Notes under the pieces: generated by a model
Told to the model about the DNA's origin: nothing
The model's input: only the letters and a program-made list of their open reading frames with translations
Databases searched by the model: none
Program-made: the position numbers and the translations under genes
Shown here: positions 17,217 to 26,728 of the stretch, piece by piece
Layout of the letters: every line of letters starts with the position of its first letter
Numbering within the stretch: position 1 is the first letter of the stretch
Assembly (NCBI RefSeq): GCF_028553885.1
Contig: NZ_CP067169.1
Location: 1,135,501 to 1,199,500 of the forward strand
Source: Paracoccus aestuarii
Lineage (GTDB): Bacteria; Pseudomonadota; Alphaproteobacteria; Rhodobacterales; Rhodobacteraceae
DNA: 64,000 nucleotides
Direction of reading: 5' to 3'

Positions 17217-17453
17217 ATGAAAAGCAAGGTAGAGTTTCAAAACGGGCAGCCCATCGTCGATGCGGCCGATATCGCTCCGTTGCTGGAGCTGGATGTCGTT
17301 GGTTTTCAGGCCCTGATGAAGTCCGGGAAGATCAGGACCGGAGTGGAGCGAGGCAGTGGTCAGGACGAAGGCAAGCTTCGCCTGACGTTCCAATCGTCTC
17401 AGTGGCGTGTGAGGTTGCCCTTGAAGATGCCGCAGCGATCAACCCGACGCTGA
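17217..17453 (+). CDS. Small DUF6522-like protein
   Basis: The 78-residue product begins MKSKVEFQNGQPIVDAADIA and contains LLELDVVGFQALMKSGKIRT and GKLRLTFQSSQWRVRL, resembling the small DUF6522 proteins of Rhodobacteraceae often found near respiratory or nitrogen-oxide genes. The function is unknown. It follows hmp by 28 bases in the same direction, so it may be co-transcribed. The C-terminus after RVRL is not clearly family-like. A different frame from about 17400 looks more protein-like, so a frameshift or an overlap of two small genes is possible. Confidence 0.55.
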   Translation: MKSKVEFQNGQPIVDAADIAPLLELDVVGFQALMKSGKIRTGVERGSGQDEGKLRLTFQSSQWRVRLPLKMPQRSTRR

Positions 17454-17602
17454 CCTCCGTGATCTACGGCACGGTGCACAACGCCTTCGAGAGGGGACTT
17501 TCGGCGGAGGACACGGACGCGCTCCGCCGGAACCTGCACATCATGTGCGGCGCCTACCTAAACACGCTGCCGCGGACGAAGGCCGGCGCGTCGGCGCCTT
17601 GA
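17410..17602 (+). CDS. Possible small ORF or displaced C-terminus, unrecognised
   Basis: This frame, offset from the preceding small gene, reads with protein-like composition (EVALEDAAAINPTLTSVIYG, EDTDALRRNLHIMCGAYLN) to a stop at 17602. A GTG at 17410 could start it, but no good ribosome binding site is visible. It may be an overlapping small gene or the true C-terminal half of the upstream gene after an indel. I do not recognise the family. Confidence 0.35.
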
Positions 17603-17627
17603 GGCCAATGAAGCGCTCGTGCCGGTC

Positions 17628-17897
17628 CTATCCCTTTCGGTAAAGGATCATGCCAGCGTGGTGGAGGACGTCGTCGAGGAACTCACCGTCGGCCGTGAAA
17701 CCGGTGTCGTCCCAGTAGTCGATGTGCCGGTCACGAACCTCATACCGGCCCTGATAGGCACTTTCACGGTTTCCCTTTGCTTCGTCATAGCGGCCATCCG
17801 GCAGCAGGTTGTGCCGGATATGGCCGTCCGCGGTCACCCACATCCCGACATACCTCTGGTCGTGATCGGCCCGGGAGGATTTATGGTCGTTGGTCAT
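17628..17897 (-). CDS. Atu4866-family small protein
   Basis: The 89-residue product matches the Atu4866 family (YVGMWVTADGHIRHNLLPDG, RYDEAKGNRESAYQGRYEV, HIDYWDDTGFTADGEF, HHAGMILYR). The family folds as a small beta-barrel of unknown function and is widespread in alphaproteobacteria and some oxidoreductase operons. The reading frame is complete. It converges on the hmp-side genes, so it is a separate transcription unit. Confidence 0.8.
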   Translation of the reverse strand: MTNDHKSSRADHDQRYVGMWVTADGHIRHNLLPDGRYDEAKGNRESAYQGRYEVRDRHIDYWDDTGFTADGEFLDDVLHHAGMILYRKG

Positions 17898-18308
17898 CTG
17901 CTTCCTCCTTTCTCTGAAGTCGCCTTTGCGCGGTCGCGGAGCGAAGCGACTATCGAGCGATGTTCGCTGCTATGCATATGAACGACCGCTTTGCTAGGTT
18001 TGCTGCTACTGCGATACTGTAGCGCCGGCTGTCAGCTTTCCGCCTTTTCCAGTCAATCGCGGTGTTAGTCGTGCTGTCGCGCACGCGGACGGCACTTTTG
18101 AATGATACGCGATGTGCACGCTGCAAGGCCGTCTAGCCGCACTTTCTCCGACGTGGGCATTTCTACCAACGACATCACCAGATCATCCTTGTTGGTGGCG
18201 CTCCGCTTCTGCCTCATTCAGATTGAACGTGGACTGTGGCCCGAGCGGCACTTCAATTTTGTCCTTGGATCCGACAGCCAGGTGAGCCCTAATCGTGAGA
18301 GATGCGCC
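17898..18308. other. Intergenic stretch before the LacI regulator
   Basis: About 410 bases without a convincing gene. An open frame continues upstream of the LacI start in the same phase, but its sequence is not family-like. Promoters for the divergent small gene and for the LacI gene should lie here; I could not pick them out with confidence. Confidence 0.5.
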
Positions 18309-19322
18309 ATGAGCATAAAGCGACCGACGTTGGAGGACATAGCCCGAGTCGCGGGCGTGTCGCGCGCAACTGTTTCCTTGGTCGTCAGGCAGTCTCCTCT
18401 CGTGGCCGAACACACGCGGATGATGGTCGAAACGGTCATGGCGGACCTCGACTATGTCCGAGACATCGGCGCCGCCCGGTTGCGCAACAACAGCAGTCGA
18501 ACAGTCGGCGTGATCGTGCCCAATCTCGTGAACTCGTTCTTCACCGAGTTCTTGACCGGCGTCGAGCAGGTGATGCGGGCTCAGGACCGCGTCGTGCTGC
18601 TGGCCAACAGCGAGGATGACCCGCAGCGCCAGGACGAGATCCTGCAGCGGTTTCGGGGTCATGGTGTGGACGGGGTGATCATTTGCCCTGCCGCCGGAAC
18701 GGATCCAGCGTTGCCGGCGCGGATGCAGCGTTGGGGGTTGCCGATGGTCCAAGCGCTGCGCGAGGTCGGCACACAGCAGACGGATTATGCGGGCGCCGAC
18801 TATGTCGTCGGGGTTGGCCTGGCGCTTCAGCATCTTTCGGATCTGGGGCACCGTCGCATCGCCTTTCTGTCGGTGCGCGCAATGACCTCGGCTAAGGCGG
18901 AGCGGTTGGAGGGCTTTTCACTGGGTTTGGCACGGACCGGCGCCATCGATGCTGGGATCGTGGAGGCCGAATTGACCTGGGAAGGTGCGGCACTCGCAGC
19001 CGATGAGGTTTTGGCCCTACCGTCAAGGCCAACGGCCGTCCTATGCTTCAACGACGTTCTGGCGGCCGGGCTCATGTTGGGTCTGCGCCGTGCGGATCGT
19101 CAGCCGGGACGGGACATCGCCGTAGTCGGCCTGGATGATCTGCCGCTGGCGGAACTGACCTATCCGCCGATGAGCAGCGTCGCCATGCGCCCGGCGGTGA
19201 TCGGCGCAGAGGCTGCGCAGCTGCTGACCATGCGGCTGGCAGAGCCGGGGCGCCCCATTGAACGGTTCCTTCAGGCCCCCGCGCTCATGGTGCGCGAAAG
19301 CTCCGGGAAAAAAATCGTTTGA
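18309..19322 (+). CDS. LacI-family transcriptional regulator
   Basis: The 337-residue protein has the LacI HTH at residues 5-50 (PTLEDIARVAGVSRATVSLV with the hinge helix near DIGAARLRNNSSRTVGV). A periplasmic-binding-like effector domain follows (VIVPNLVNSFFTEFLTGVEQ, RPTAVLCFNDVLAAGLMLGL, DIAVVGLDDLPLAELTYPP). The start is the ATG opening MSIKRPTLEDIA. It lies 69 bases upstream of an ABC importer operon in the same direction, with a LacI-type palindrome between, so it likely represses that operon until a sugar-acid-like ligand binds. The effector is unknown. Confidence 0.9.
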   Translation: MSIKRPTLEDIARVAGVSRATVSLVVRQSPLVAEHTRMMVETVMADLDYVRDIGAARLRNNSSRTVGVIVPNLVNSFFTEFLTGVEQVMRAQDRVVLLANSEDDPQRQDEILQRFRGHGVDGVIICPAAGTDPALPARMQRWGLPMVQALREVGTQQTDYAGADYVVGVGLALQHLSDLGHRRIAFLSVRAMTSAKAERLEGFSLGLARTGAIDAGIVEAELTWEGAALAADEVLALPSRPTAVLCFNDVLAAGLMLGLRRADRQPGRDIAVVGLDDLPLAELTYPPMSSVAMRPAVIGAEAAQLLTMRLAEPGRPIERFLQAPALMVRESSGKKIV

Positions 19323-19341
19323 CACATCGGCATGGCTGCGT

Positions 19342-19357
19342 TTTAGATCGTTCTAAA
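19342..19357. promoter_or_regulatory. LacI-type operator before the importer operon
   Basis: The 16-base sequence tttagatcgttctaaa is a near-perfect palindrome with the central CG step typical of LacI-family operators. It lies between the regulator stop and the first permease gene, 34 bases before the permease start. Confidence 0.65.
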
Positions 19358-19391
19358 TCGTGAAAACGAGCACATCCGCAGGGGAGGGCAG

Positions 19392-20060
19392 ATGTATCGC
19401 TTCAACTTTCAGCCGGTGTTCGACAATCTGGACATGCTGGCCCACGGGGCGTGGCTGACGGTCCAGCTGTCGTTCTCGGCTATGGCCATCGGGCTGGTCG
19501 TGTCGGTCCTGGGGGCGGTCGCCAAGACGTCCGGTATCAAACCCCTGCGTTGGATCGTCGATGCCTATGTCGAGGTGATCCGCAACACGCCTTTCCTGAT
19601 CCAGATCTTCTTCATCTTCTTCGGCCTGCCCGCCCTGGGCATCAGCATGTCGCCCAATACCGCGGCCCTCGTGGCGCTGGTGGTCAATGTCGGCGCCTAC
19701 GGGACCGAGATCATCCGCGCGGGCATTGAATCGATCCCGCAGGGCCAGATCGAGGCCGGACGCGCCTTGGCCCTGTCCCCCGTGCAGATCTTCCGCCACG
19801 TCGTGCTGAAGCCCGCCCTGCGCAACATCTATCCGTCGCTGACGAGCCAGTTCATCTATCTGATGCTGACCTCCAGCGTGGTGTCGGTCATCTCGGCGAC
19901 CGACCTTGCTGCGGCGGGGGCGGACCTGAACGCCCGCACCTTCGCCAGCTTCGAGATCTATCTGGTGCTGACGGCCATGTATTTCCTGCTGGCCCTGGGC
20001 TTCTCGACCCTGTTCGCGACGCTGCGGCGGGTGTTCTTCGATTATCCGGCGGGGCGCTGA
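19392..20060 (+). CDS. Polar-amino-acid-type ABC transporter permease (HisM/GlnP-like), first
   Basis: The 222-residue inner-membrane protein has five or so membrane segments (GAWLTVQLSFSAMAIGLVVS, LIQIFFIFFGLPALGISM, IYLVLTAMYFLLALGFS). The EAA loop reads GQIEAGRALALSPVQIFRHV, where the ATPase docks. The family is the HisMQ type of importers for amino acids and related small acids. It is preceded by gggga and followed two bases later by a second permease, so the two form the channel heterodimer. Sugar-acid enzymes downstream suggest the cargo may not be an ordinary amino acid. Confidence 0.92.
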   Translation: MYRFNFQPVFDNLDMLAHGAWLTVQLSFSAMAIGLVVSVLGAVAKTSGIKPLRWIVDAYVEVIRNTPFLIQIFFIFFGLPALGISMSPNTAALVALVVNVGAYGTEIIRAGIESIPQGQIEAGRALALSPVQIFRHVVLKPALRNIYPSLTSQFIYLMLTSSVVSVISATDLAAAGADLNARTFASFEIYLVLTAMYFLLALGFSTLFATLRRVFFDYPAGR

Positions 20061-20061
20061 C

Positions 20062-20718
20062 ATGATCCGTGAGTTCTCCTCGGCCGACGTGCTGTTCATC
20101 CTGATGGCCATCCGCTGGACCCTGATCCTGTCGCTCATCGCCTTCGCAGGCGGCGCGGTGGGGGGCATGGTGCTGGCCTTGGCCCGCACGTCGCAGGCCC
20201 GGGTGCTGCGCTGGATCTCGATGTCCTTCATCCAGGTCTTTCAGGGCACACCCCTGCTGATGCAGCTGTTTCTGGTCTATTTCGGGCTGGCCGTGCTGGG
20301 CCTGCCCATCGACCCGCTGCTGGCCGCCGCCGTCGCGCTGACCCTGCACGCCAGCGCTTTTCTGGGCGAGATCTGGCGCGGCGCCATCCAGGCCGTCCCC
20401 CAGGGCCAGTCCGAGGCCGCGACCGCGCTGGCCCTGTCCTATGGCGACCGCATGCGCCATGTCGTGCTGCCGCAGGCCATGCGCACCGCCACCGCGCCCA
20501 CGGTCGGGTTCCTGGTGCAGCTGATCAAGGGGACGTCGCTGGCCTCGATCATCGGCTTCACCGAACTGACGCGCGCGGGCCAGATCGTCAACAACGCGAC
20601 CTTCCAGCCCTTCCTGGTCTTCGGCACGGTCGCGGCTTTCTACTTCATTCTGTGCTGGCCGCTGTCGCTGCTGGCCCGGCGGATGGAGGCGCGCATGCGC
20701 CTGGCCGTCACGCGCTGA
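20062..20718 (+). CDS. Polar-amino-acid-type ABC transporter permease, second
   Basis: The 218-residue membrane protein is a paralogue of the upstream permease (SLIAFAGGAVGGMVLALART, IQVFQGTPLLMQLFLVYFGL). Its EAA loop reads GQSEAATALALSYGDRMRHV. It starts one base after the stop of the first permease and is followed by the binding-protein gene after 24 bases. It should pair with the first permease in the inner membrane. Confidence 0.92.
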   Translation: MIREFSSADVLFILMAIRWTLILSLIAFAGGAVGGMVLALARTSQARVLRWISMSFIQVFQGTPLLMQLFLVYFGLAVLGLPIDPLLAAAVALTLHASAFLGEIWRGAIQAVPQGQSEAATALALSYGDRMRHVVLPQAMRTATAPTVGFLVQLIKGTSLASIIGFTELTRAGQIVNNATFQPFLVFGTVAAFYFILCWPLSLLARRMEARMRLAVTR

Positions 20719-20742
20719 GTTTTCACTGAGGAGGAGGATACC

Positions 20743-21531
20743 ATGACACTGACCCGTCGCTTGTTCGCGGCCCTGGCCGCCACGACCCTTCTGGCCGCAC
20801 CGGCGCTTGCCACCGACCTTCAGGCGGTCCGCGATGCCGGCACGATCCGCGTCGGCATGCTTGTCGACTTCCCGCCCTTCGGCATCCAGGACGCCTCGGG
20901 AACGCCGGACGGCTATGATGCCGATGTGGCCAAGGCCCTGGCCGAACATCTGGGCGTCGAGGCGCAGATCGTGCCCGTGACCGGCCCGAACCGCATCCCC
21001 TATCTGCTGTCGGGCCAGGTCGACGTGTTGGTCGCATCGCTCGGGATCACCGCCGAACGGGCAGAGCGCGTCGATTTCTCGATCCCCTACGCGGGCATCG
21101 CCATCGGCGTCTACGGCGGCACCGACGTCGCGGTCGCGGGACCCGAGGATCTGGCCGGAAAGTCGATCGCCGTCGCCCGCGCCTCGACCCAGGACACCGG
21201 GGTGACCGAGGTCGCCCCCGAGGGGACCGAGATCCGCCGCTTCGACGACGACGCCACCGCCGTGCAGGCGCTGATGTCGGGGCAGGTGCAGACCATCGGT
21301 CTGTCGAACGTGGTCTTCTCGCAGATCTCTGGCGTGGCGGGCGACCGTTTCGACAAAAAGTTCGACCTGTCCAGCCAGGTGCAGGGCATCGCGGTGGCGC
21401 CGGACTCGGACGCCCTGCTGGAGGAGATCAACGCCTTCGTCACCGCCTCGCGCGAGGACGGCACGCTCGACACCATCCATGAGAAATGGCTGGGCGAGCC
21501 GCTGCCCGACTTCGTCAAGACCGCCCAGTGA
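20743..21531 (+). CDS. Periplasmic solute-binding protein, family 3
   Basis: The 262-residue protein has a signal peptide ([20 protein letters not shown]) and the family-3 fold markers [39 protein letters not shown] and [20 protein letters not shown]. It captures the ligand in the periplasm and delivers it to the two upstream permeases. It is preceded by gaggagga. A strong hairpin follows directly, as is usual after highly expressed binding-protein genes. The ligand cannot be read from sequence. Confidence 0.92.
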   Translation: MTLTRRLFAALAATTLLAAPALATDLQAVRDAGTIRVGMLVDFPPFGIQDASGTPDGYDADVAKALAEHLGVEAQIVPVTGPNRIPYLLSGQVDVLVASLGITAERAERVDFSIPYAGIAIGVYGGTDVAVAGPEDLAGKSIAVARASTQDTGVTEVAPEGTEIRRFDDDATAVQALMSGQVQTIGLSNVVFSQISGVAGDRFDKKFDLSSQVQGIAVAPDSDALLEEINAFVTASREDGTLDTIHEKWLGEPLPDFVKTAQ

Positions 21532-21538
21532 CCCGGAT

Positions 21539-21563
21539 GCGCCCGGCCCGCGCGGCCGGGCGC
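21539..21563 (+). other. Strong intercistronic hairpin after the binding-protein gene
   Basis: A perfect 10-bp stem (gcgcccggcc with ggccgggcgc) closes a 5-base loop. No U-tract follows, so it is more likely an mRNA-stabilising or attenuating stem than a full terminator. It would favour a higher level of the binding protein than of the downstream ATPase. Confidence 0.7.
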
Positions 21564-21586
21564 CCTTGCGCCCCAGGGGAGCCCCG

Positions 21587-22314
<728 letters not shown>

Positions 22315-22318
<4 letters not shown>

Positions 22319-23235
22319 GCCGTCCCACGGTTCTGGCGCTGGCCACACTGAAGCCTGCCGCGATGCAGGAACGGCTCTCCGCCGAATACGACCTGCGGAC
22401 CACCATTGAGGACGCCGCCGGGGCGCGGATCGTGCTGACCTCGGGCGCCCTGGGGCTGTCGGCGGCGCAGATGGCGCTGCTGCCTGCCTTGGAGCTGATC
22501 GCGGTGAACGGTGTGGGTGTCGATGCCGTCGACCTGGCCGAGGCGCGCCGCCGGGGCATCCGCGTGACCACCACGCCCGACGTGCTGTCCGATGCGGTGG
22601 CCGAGATGGCGCTTGGCCTGGCAGTGGCTGTCGGACGCCGCATCGCCGAGGGCGACCGGTTCATCCGAGCCGGGTCCTGGGCCGCGGGCGGCAAGCCCGC
22701 TTTGGGCCGTCCGGTGATCCGGGGCAGGGCAGGGATCCTGGGTTACGGCCGCATCGGGCGCAGCCTGGCCGATCTGCTGCGCGGGCTGGGGATGGAGGTC
22801 CTCTACACCGCGCGCAGCGAAAAGCCCGATGCGCCGGACGCGTTCCGCCCCGATGCGCAGGCGCTGGCGCGCGACTGCTCGCTGCTGTTCGTGACCGCCG
22901 CCGGTGGGACCGAGACGCGGGGTCTTGTCGATGCCGCCGTCCTGAAGGCGCTTGGCCCCGAGGGCATCGTGGTCAACGTCGCCCGCGGCCCGGTGGTGGA
23001 TACCGAGGCGCTGGTCAATGCGCTGCGGGCCGGCACCATTGCGGGGGCAGGGCTCGACGTCTTCGACGATGAGCCGACCGTGCCGCCCGCGCTGATCGAG
23101 GCGCCGAACTGCGTGCTGACCCCGCATCTGGGCTCGGCCACCGATGCGGCCCGCGCCGCCATGGCCGCGCTGGTGCTGGAGAACATCGCGGCGCATGTCG
23201 CGGGGCGCCCCCTACCCACCCCTTATGAGGGCTGA
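22315..23235 (+). CDS. D-2-hydroxyacid dehydrogenase (NAD(P)-dependent)
   Basis: The 306-residue enzyme belongs to the D-isomer 2-hydroxyacid dehydrogenases. The nucleotide-binding glycine motif is [13 protein letters not shown] near residue 140. The catalytic arginine is in [13 protein letters not shown], the glutamate in [10 protein letters not shown] and the histidine in [10 protein letters not shown]. It likely reduces a 2-keto acid (glyoxylate, hydroxypyruvate or a sugar-derived 2-keto acid) or works in reverse. It overlaps the ATPase gene by four bases and is followed directly by a PfkB kinase gene, so it is part of the same catabolic operon. Confidence 0.9.
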
Positions 23236-23236
23236 C

Positions 23237-24166
23237 ATGGAATTCCTCTGCATCGGCGAGCCGCTGGTCGAGTTCACCGCCGATCCGGCGACCCCAGGAC
23301 GCTTCGACCGCCGCGCGGGCGGCGACATGCTGAACACGGCCGTCTATCTGTCCCGGCTTTGTGGCCCCGGCACGGTCGGCTATCTGTCCCGCCTTGGCGA
23401 TGACGCGATGAGCGGCTTTCTGAGGGCAACGCTGGCCGAGGAAGGCATCGCCGATCTGTGTGCGACACATCAGGGCGGACGTCCCGGCCTCAGCTTCATC
23501 ACCACCGACGCGGAGGGAGAGCGCAGCTTCACCTATTGGCGCGACCAGTCCCCGGCCCGCCGCCTCTTCGCGGTGCCCGAGGAGCGGGCTGCGCTGGACG
23601 GGGCGGCTACGCTGGTCCTTTCGGGAGTGACCCTGGCGATGCTGCTGCCCGAGGGGCGCGAGGCGCTGCTGCAGGCGTTGGAGCGGTGCCGGTCGCGGGG
23701 CGCGCGCATCGTTCTGGACACGAACTACCGCCCTGCGCTCTGGCCTGATGTGGGGGTGGCACAGGCGGTCATCGGACGGGCCGCCGCGCTTGCCACGCTG
23801 GTCCTTCCGTCGCTTGACGACATGGCGGCCTGCTTCGGCGTCGCCGACCCCCTCGCGACGACGCGGCGGCTGATGGCGCTGACCGAGGCCGAGATCGTCC
23901 TGACCACCGGCGGCGACGCGGTCATCCACCGCGCGGCAGGGGGGGAGGGCATCGACCGCTGGTCCCTGCCGCCCCGCCGCGTGGCCGTCGACACCACCGG
24001 CGCGGGCGACAGCTTCAACGCCGGCTGGCTGGCGGCGCGCCGGGCCGGTGCGGCCCCCGCCGACGCCATCGCCCGCGCGGCGGCCCTGGCCGCGCAGGTC
24101 GTCCTTCATCCCGGCGCGATACTGCCGCGCCACTCCATGCCATCGCCCGAGGAGACTGCCGCATGA
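23237..24166 (+). CDS. PfkB-family sugar kinase (2-keto-3-deoxygluconate kinase-like)
   Basis: The 309-residue kinase has the PfkB N-terminal region (FLCIGEPLVEFTADP, AGGDMLNTAVYLSRL, GYLSRLGDDAMSGF). Its C-terminal signature with the catalytic base is VDTTGAGDSFNAGWLA near residue 251. Similarity in the first part suggests 2-keto-3-deoxygluconate kinases, which phosphorylate 2-keto-3-deoxy sugar acids. An alternative ATG at 23225 would overlap the dehydrogenase end by more; I prefer 23237, one base after that stop. The next gene overlaps it by four bases. Confidence 0.88.
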   Translation: MEFLCIGEPLVEFTADPATPGRFDRRAGGDMLNTAVYLSRLCGPGTVGYLSRLGDDAMSGFLRATLAEEGIADLCATHQGGRPGLSFITTDAEGERSFTYWRDQSPARRLFAVPEERAALDGAATLVLSGVTLAMLLPEGREALLQALERCRSRGARIVLDTNYRPALWPDVGVAQAVIGRAAALATLVLPSLDDMAACFGVADPLATTRRLMALTEAEIVLTTGGDAVIHRAAGGEGIDRWSLPPRRVAVDTTGAGDSFNAGWLAARRAGAAPADAIARAAALAAQVVLHPGAILPRHSMPSPEETAA

Positions 24167-24972
24167 CCCCCATCTTCGACGCTGAGGCCGCCGCCCGGGT
24201 GCTTCTGGAGGTGCGCGGCGGTGGCGCGCGCCCTGTGGGGCTGCCTGCCACGCCCCCCGATCCGGAGGCCGCCTATGCCGTCCAAGCCTCGGTCATGCGG
24301 CAGTCGGCCGGACCGGCCAGTTGGAAGATGGCACTTCTGGCGGGTCGTGACCGTCACGCCGCCGCCATGCCCGCAAGCGAGGTCGTGACCAGCGGGGCGA
24401 CGCTGGCACCGCTGCCCGCCGACGCCGCGATTGAGGTCGAAACGGCCTTCGTCCTTGGTGCCGACCTGCCCGCCGGCAGCAGGCCCGAGGCCGCGCTTGC
24501 GGCCGTTGGGGAGGTGCGGCTGGCCTTCGAGATCGTGTCGTCGCGCTATCGGGACCGGACCATCGTCCATCCGCTTGAGGCGATGGCCGACTGCTTCAAC
24601 TCGGCGGGGATTGTGCTGGGCGATGCCATTCCCGACTGGCGGGACCGGCTGAACGGGCCGCTGGACCTGACCCTGTCGCTGGACGGCCAGCCTGTCGCCA
24701 CGACCGAGCAGGGCGCGACTCTGCCGCAGACCGCCGATTTCCTGGCCTGGCTCTCGACCCGTGCGGCGGATATGGGCCTGCCATTGGTGGCGGGGACGGT
24801 GATCATCTCGGGCGCCCGCATCGGTCCGATCCCGCTTGGCGGCGCCCGCGAGGCAACGGCCAGCGCAGGCTCGGTCACGGTTGGTGCGTCATTCTTGCCT
24901 GCCGCGCAGCCTGGGTCAGGCGGCGGGTCTCGGGAGAGGGATGCGCTGGCCAGTGGGTCTCCGTCCCTCTAG
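24163..24972 (+). CDS. 2-keto-4-pentenoate hydratase / FAH-like enzyme
   Basis: The 269-residue protein resembles the 2-keto-4-pentenoate hydratase and 2-oxo-hepta-3-ene-1,7-dioate hydratase group. Markers are ASWKMALLAGRD, IEVETAFVLGADLP, RLAFEIVSSRYRD, CFNSAGIVLGDAI and GTVIISGARIGPIPL. Such enzymes hydrate or cleave 2-keto acids and need a divalent metal. It is the last gene of the operon. The final 25 residues (GSGGGSRERDALASGSPSL and just before) do not look family-like. The integrase gene starts 54 bases later on the other strand, so the island junction may have replaced the native 3' end. Confidence 0.82.
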   Translation: MTPIFDAEAAARVLLEVRGGGARPVGLPATPPDPEAAYAVQASVMRQSAGPASWKMALLAGRDRHAAAMPASEVVTSGATLAPLPADAAIEVETAFVLGADLPAGSRPEAALAAVGEVRLAFEIVSSRYRDRTIVHPLEAMADCFNSAGIVLGDAIPDWRDRLNGPLDLTLSLDGQPVATTEQGATLPQTADFLAWLSTRAADMGLPLVAGTVIISGARIGPIPLGGAREATASAGSVTVGASFLPAAQPGSGGGSRERDALASGSPSL

Positions 24973-25025
24973 ACCGGCTTGTCGCCTGTAGCATTGCGCT
25001 TGCAGTCAACGACTACCCCTACGTC

Positions 25026-26309
25026 CTAACTTGCCACTTCCGCCGAGGGAGCAATGTCAGTCCGCAACATCCGAAGGGACGGCACGCCCGCGTCTCCGGT
25101 CACGAAGTCGGCCCAGTCCTGCATCATCGGCCGTCGCTCTTCCAAGAGGTCTTCGCGCATATAGGCGGCTTCGAGGGGTGGCAGGCCATGAGCCAGGGCA
25201 AACTCGATCGTGTCCCTCTGATAGCGACCCTGCGACCGCGCCCATCCCTTGAAGCTGGCCCGGGCCCCGTGACCCGTAATGGAGGCGTCGAAGCGCTTGA
25301 GCAGAACAAGCGCGGCATTCTCCGAGATGACACCGCTTTGGGTGTGTGGCTTCGAGAAAAGACATCCACCTCCACCGGAAAGGATCGCCATGTTGTCCAC
25401 GATGGTCGCAATCTGGCGGCTGACGGGGACGCGATGGCTCTGACCCATCTTCATGTGCTCTGCGGGGGTCTCCCAGACCGCCTGTGGCAGTTCGCTGAAC
25501 CAGCAGTGCCGCGCGAACCTGACCTCCCCGGTCCGCTTTGCGCTTAGCAGCAGAAGCATCACGAACTGACGGGTGATCTCGTCGCAGCGCACCGCCGTCA
25601 GCCATTGCCACAGCTCTGGCATCCGCTCCCAAGGCAGCGATCCGAAATGCTGCGTCTTCCTGCGGACCCGGCCGAAGGCCGTCTGCGGGTTGAACCGGGC
25701 GGGGTTCGACGCGATGTGACTCTGCAGCTCCGCCAGCTCGAAGATCTCCTGCAGGCGGCCGAGGGTGCGGCGCGCCGTCTCGTTCTTCTCGTGCCAGATC
25801 GGCCGCAAGGTATCGACAACCTCTGGTTTCGTGATCTCCCGAATGGGGCGGTGACCCAAGCGGGGAAAGGTGTAGGTTTCAATGGTCGTCCAGTTCTGGG
25901 CGATGTGCTTGCCATTCTTCAAGCCGTGGCGCTTCCGCTCGAACCAGTCGGCCGCGACCTCCCGAAAAAGCACGTCTGGTTTCGTGGCGGCCTCGGGCGT
26001 CCGGTTCGGGTGATCGGCACCGAGAGTGCCGGAGGTCAGAGCTGCGCGCACCTTTGCTGCGCTCCAATCGCGGGCAACCTGCAGCCGGATCCAGACCGTC
26101 GTCTCACGCGCCTCCTTCAAGGACAGGGCAGGAAAGTCACCCAGGGTAATCCACACGCGGCGCTTGCAGCTCGGCTCGCTCGGGATCTGGACTTGAAAGC
26201 GCTTCGCCCCGGAGGGATACAGGCGGAGGTAAAGACCGTTCCCGTCGCTGAGACGTTCCTTGTCGATGCCGAACTTGGCACCTTCGAGTTTCTTCACGGT
26301 GAGAGGCAT
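25026..26309 (-). CDS. Tyrosine recombinase / phage-type integrase
   Basis: The 427-residue protein is of P4-integrase type. The N-terminal DUF4102-like arm-binding region is LSDGNGLYLRLYPSGAKRFQ. The catalytic domain has the first arginine in SAKRTGEVRFARHC, the HxxR box in GHGARASFKGWARSQG, a histidine in FALAHGLPPLEAAYMR, and the nucleophilic tyrosine in EAAYMRED. All catalytic residues appear present, so the enzyme could be active. Its 3' end faces the chromosomal-looking operon on the left, the usual position at an island edge. I see no tRNA gene beside it. Confidence 0.93.
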   Translation of the reverse strand: MPLTVKKLEGAKFGIDKERLSDGNGLYLRLYPSGAKRFQVQIPSEPSCKRRVWITLGDFPALSLKEARETTVWIRLQVARDWSAAKVRAALTSGTLGADHPNRTPEAATKPDVLFREVAADWFERKRHGLKNGKHIAQNWTTIETYTFPRLGHRPIREITKPEVVDTLRPIWHEKNETARRTLGRLQEIFELAELQSHIASNPARFNPQTAFGRVRRKTQHFGSLPWERMPELWQWLTAVRCDEITRQFVMLLLLSAKRTGEVRFARHCWFSELPQAVWETPAEHMKMGQSHRVPVSRQIATIVDNMAILSGGGGCLFSKPHTQSGVISENAALVLLKRFDASITGHGARASFKGWARSQGRYQRDTIEFALAHGLPPLEAAYMREDLLEERRPMMQDWADFVTGDAGVPSLRMLRTDIAPSAEVAS

Positions 26310-26329
26310 ATTGACGTTGCCCCCAACTT

Positions 26330-26728
26330 CTATCCAGGGTGAGCGAGACTCCGGGTTTGAGTTTTGCCTGTTTGGGCGGGTTGGGCAACGGGGGCTTCCG
26401 AAGACGGCTCCGGACGAGATAACGCCGCCACGATTCGACCAAACTCGCCGAGAATGTCTCCGTGGTTCTTTTCGAGATAGCGATTGATCCGTTCATTCGT
26501 GAGCAGGCGTTCGACGTAGCGGCCCGCTACCACAAGGCGTAGATGATCGGGGCCAAGTGTCCCTTCGATCAGCTTGATGTTTTTCTGCAGGCTGGCCATC
26601 TCGGCCTTCATCCGCTCCGCCTGTTCGCGCGTGATGCCGGACGTTTCTTTTCTCATTGCCGGATCGACAAGGTCTTCGGCGTCGGTGGCGGCGAGAATGG
26701 GCGGCGGCGTTTTACCCATGTGTGTCAT
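26330..26728 (-). CDS. Small RepB/ParB-associated protein, unknown function
   Basis: The 132-residue protein contains a helical, coiled-coil-like segment (TREQAERMKAEMASLQKNIK) and VVAGRYVERLLTNERINRYL. It resembles the C-terminal region of plasmid partitioning RepB-like proteins that accompany serine recombinases in alphaproteobacterial islands. It overlaps the start-proximal ParB-like gene by four bases, so the three genes up to the recombinase form one transcript. The function is not known. Confidence 0.6.
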   Translation of the reverse strand: MTHMGKTPPPILAATDAEDLVDPAMRKETSGITREQAERMKAEMASLQKNIKLIEGTLGPDHLRLVVAGRYVERLLTNERINRYLEKNHGDILGEFGRIVAALSRPEPSSEAPVAQPAQTGKTQTRSLAHPG

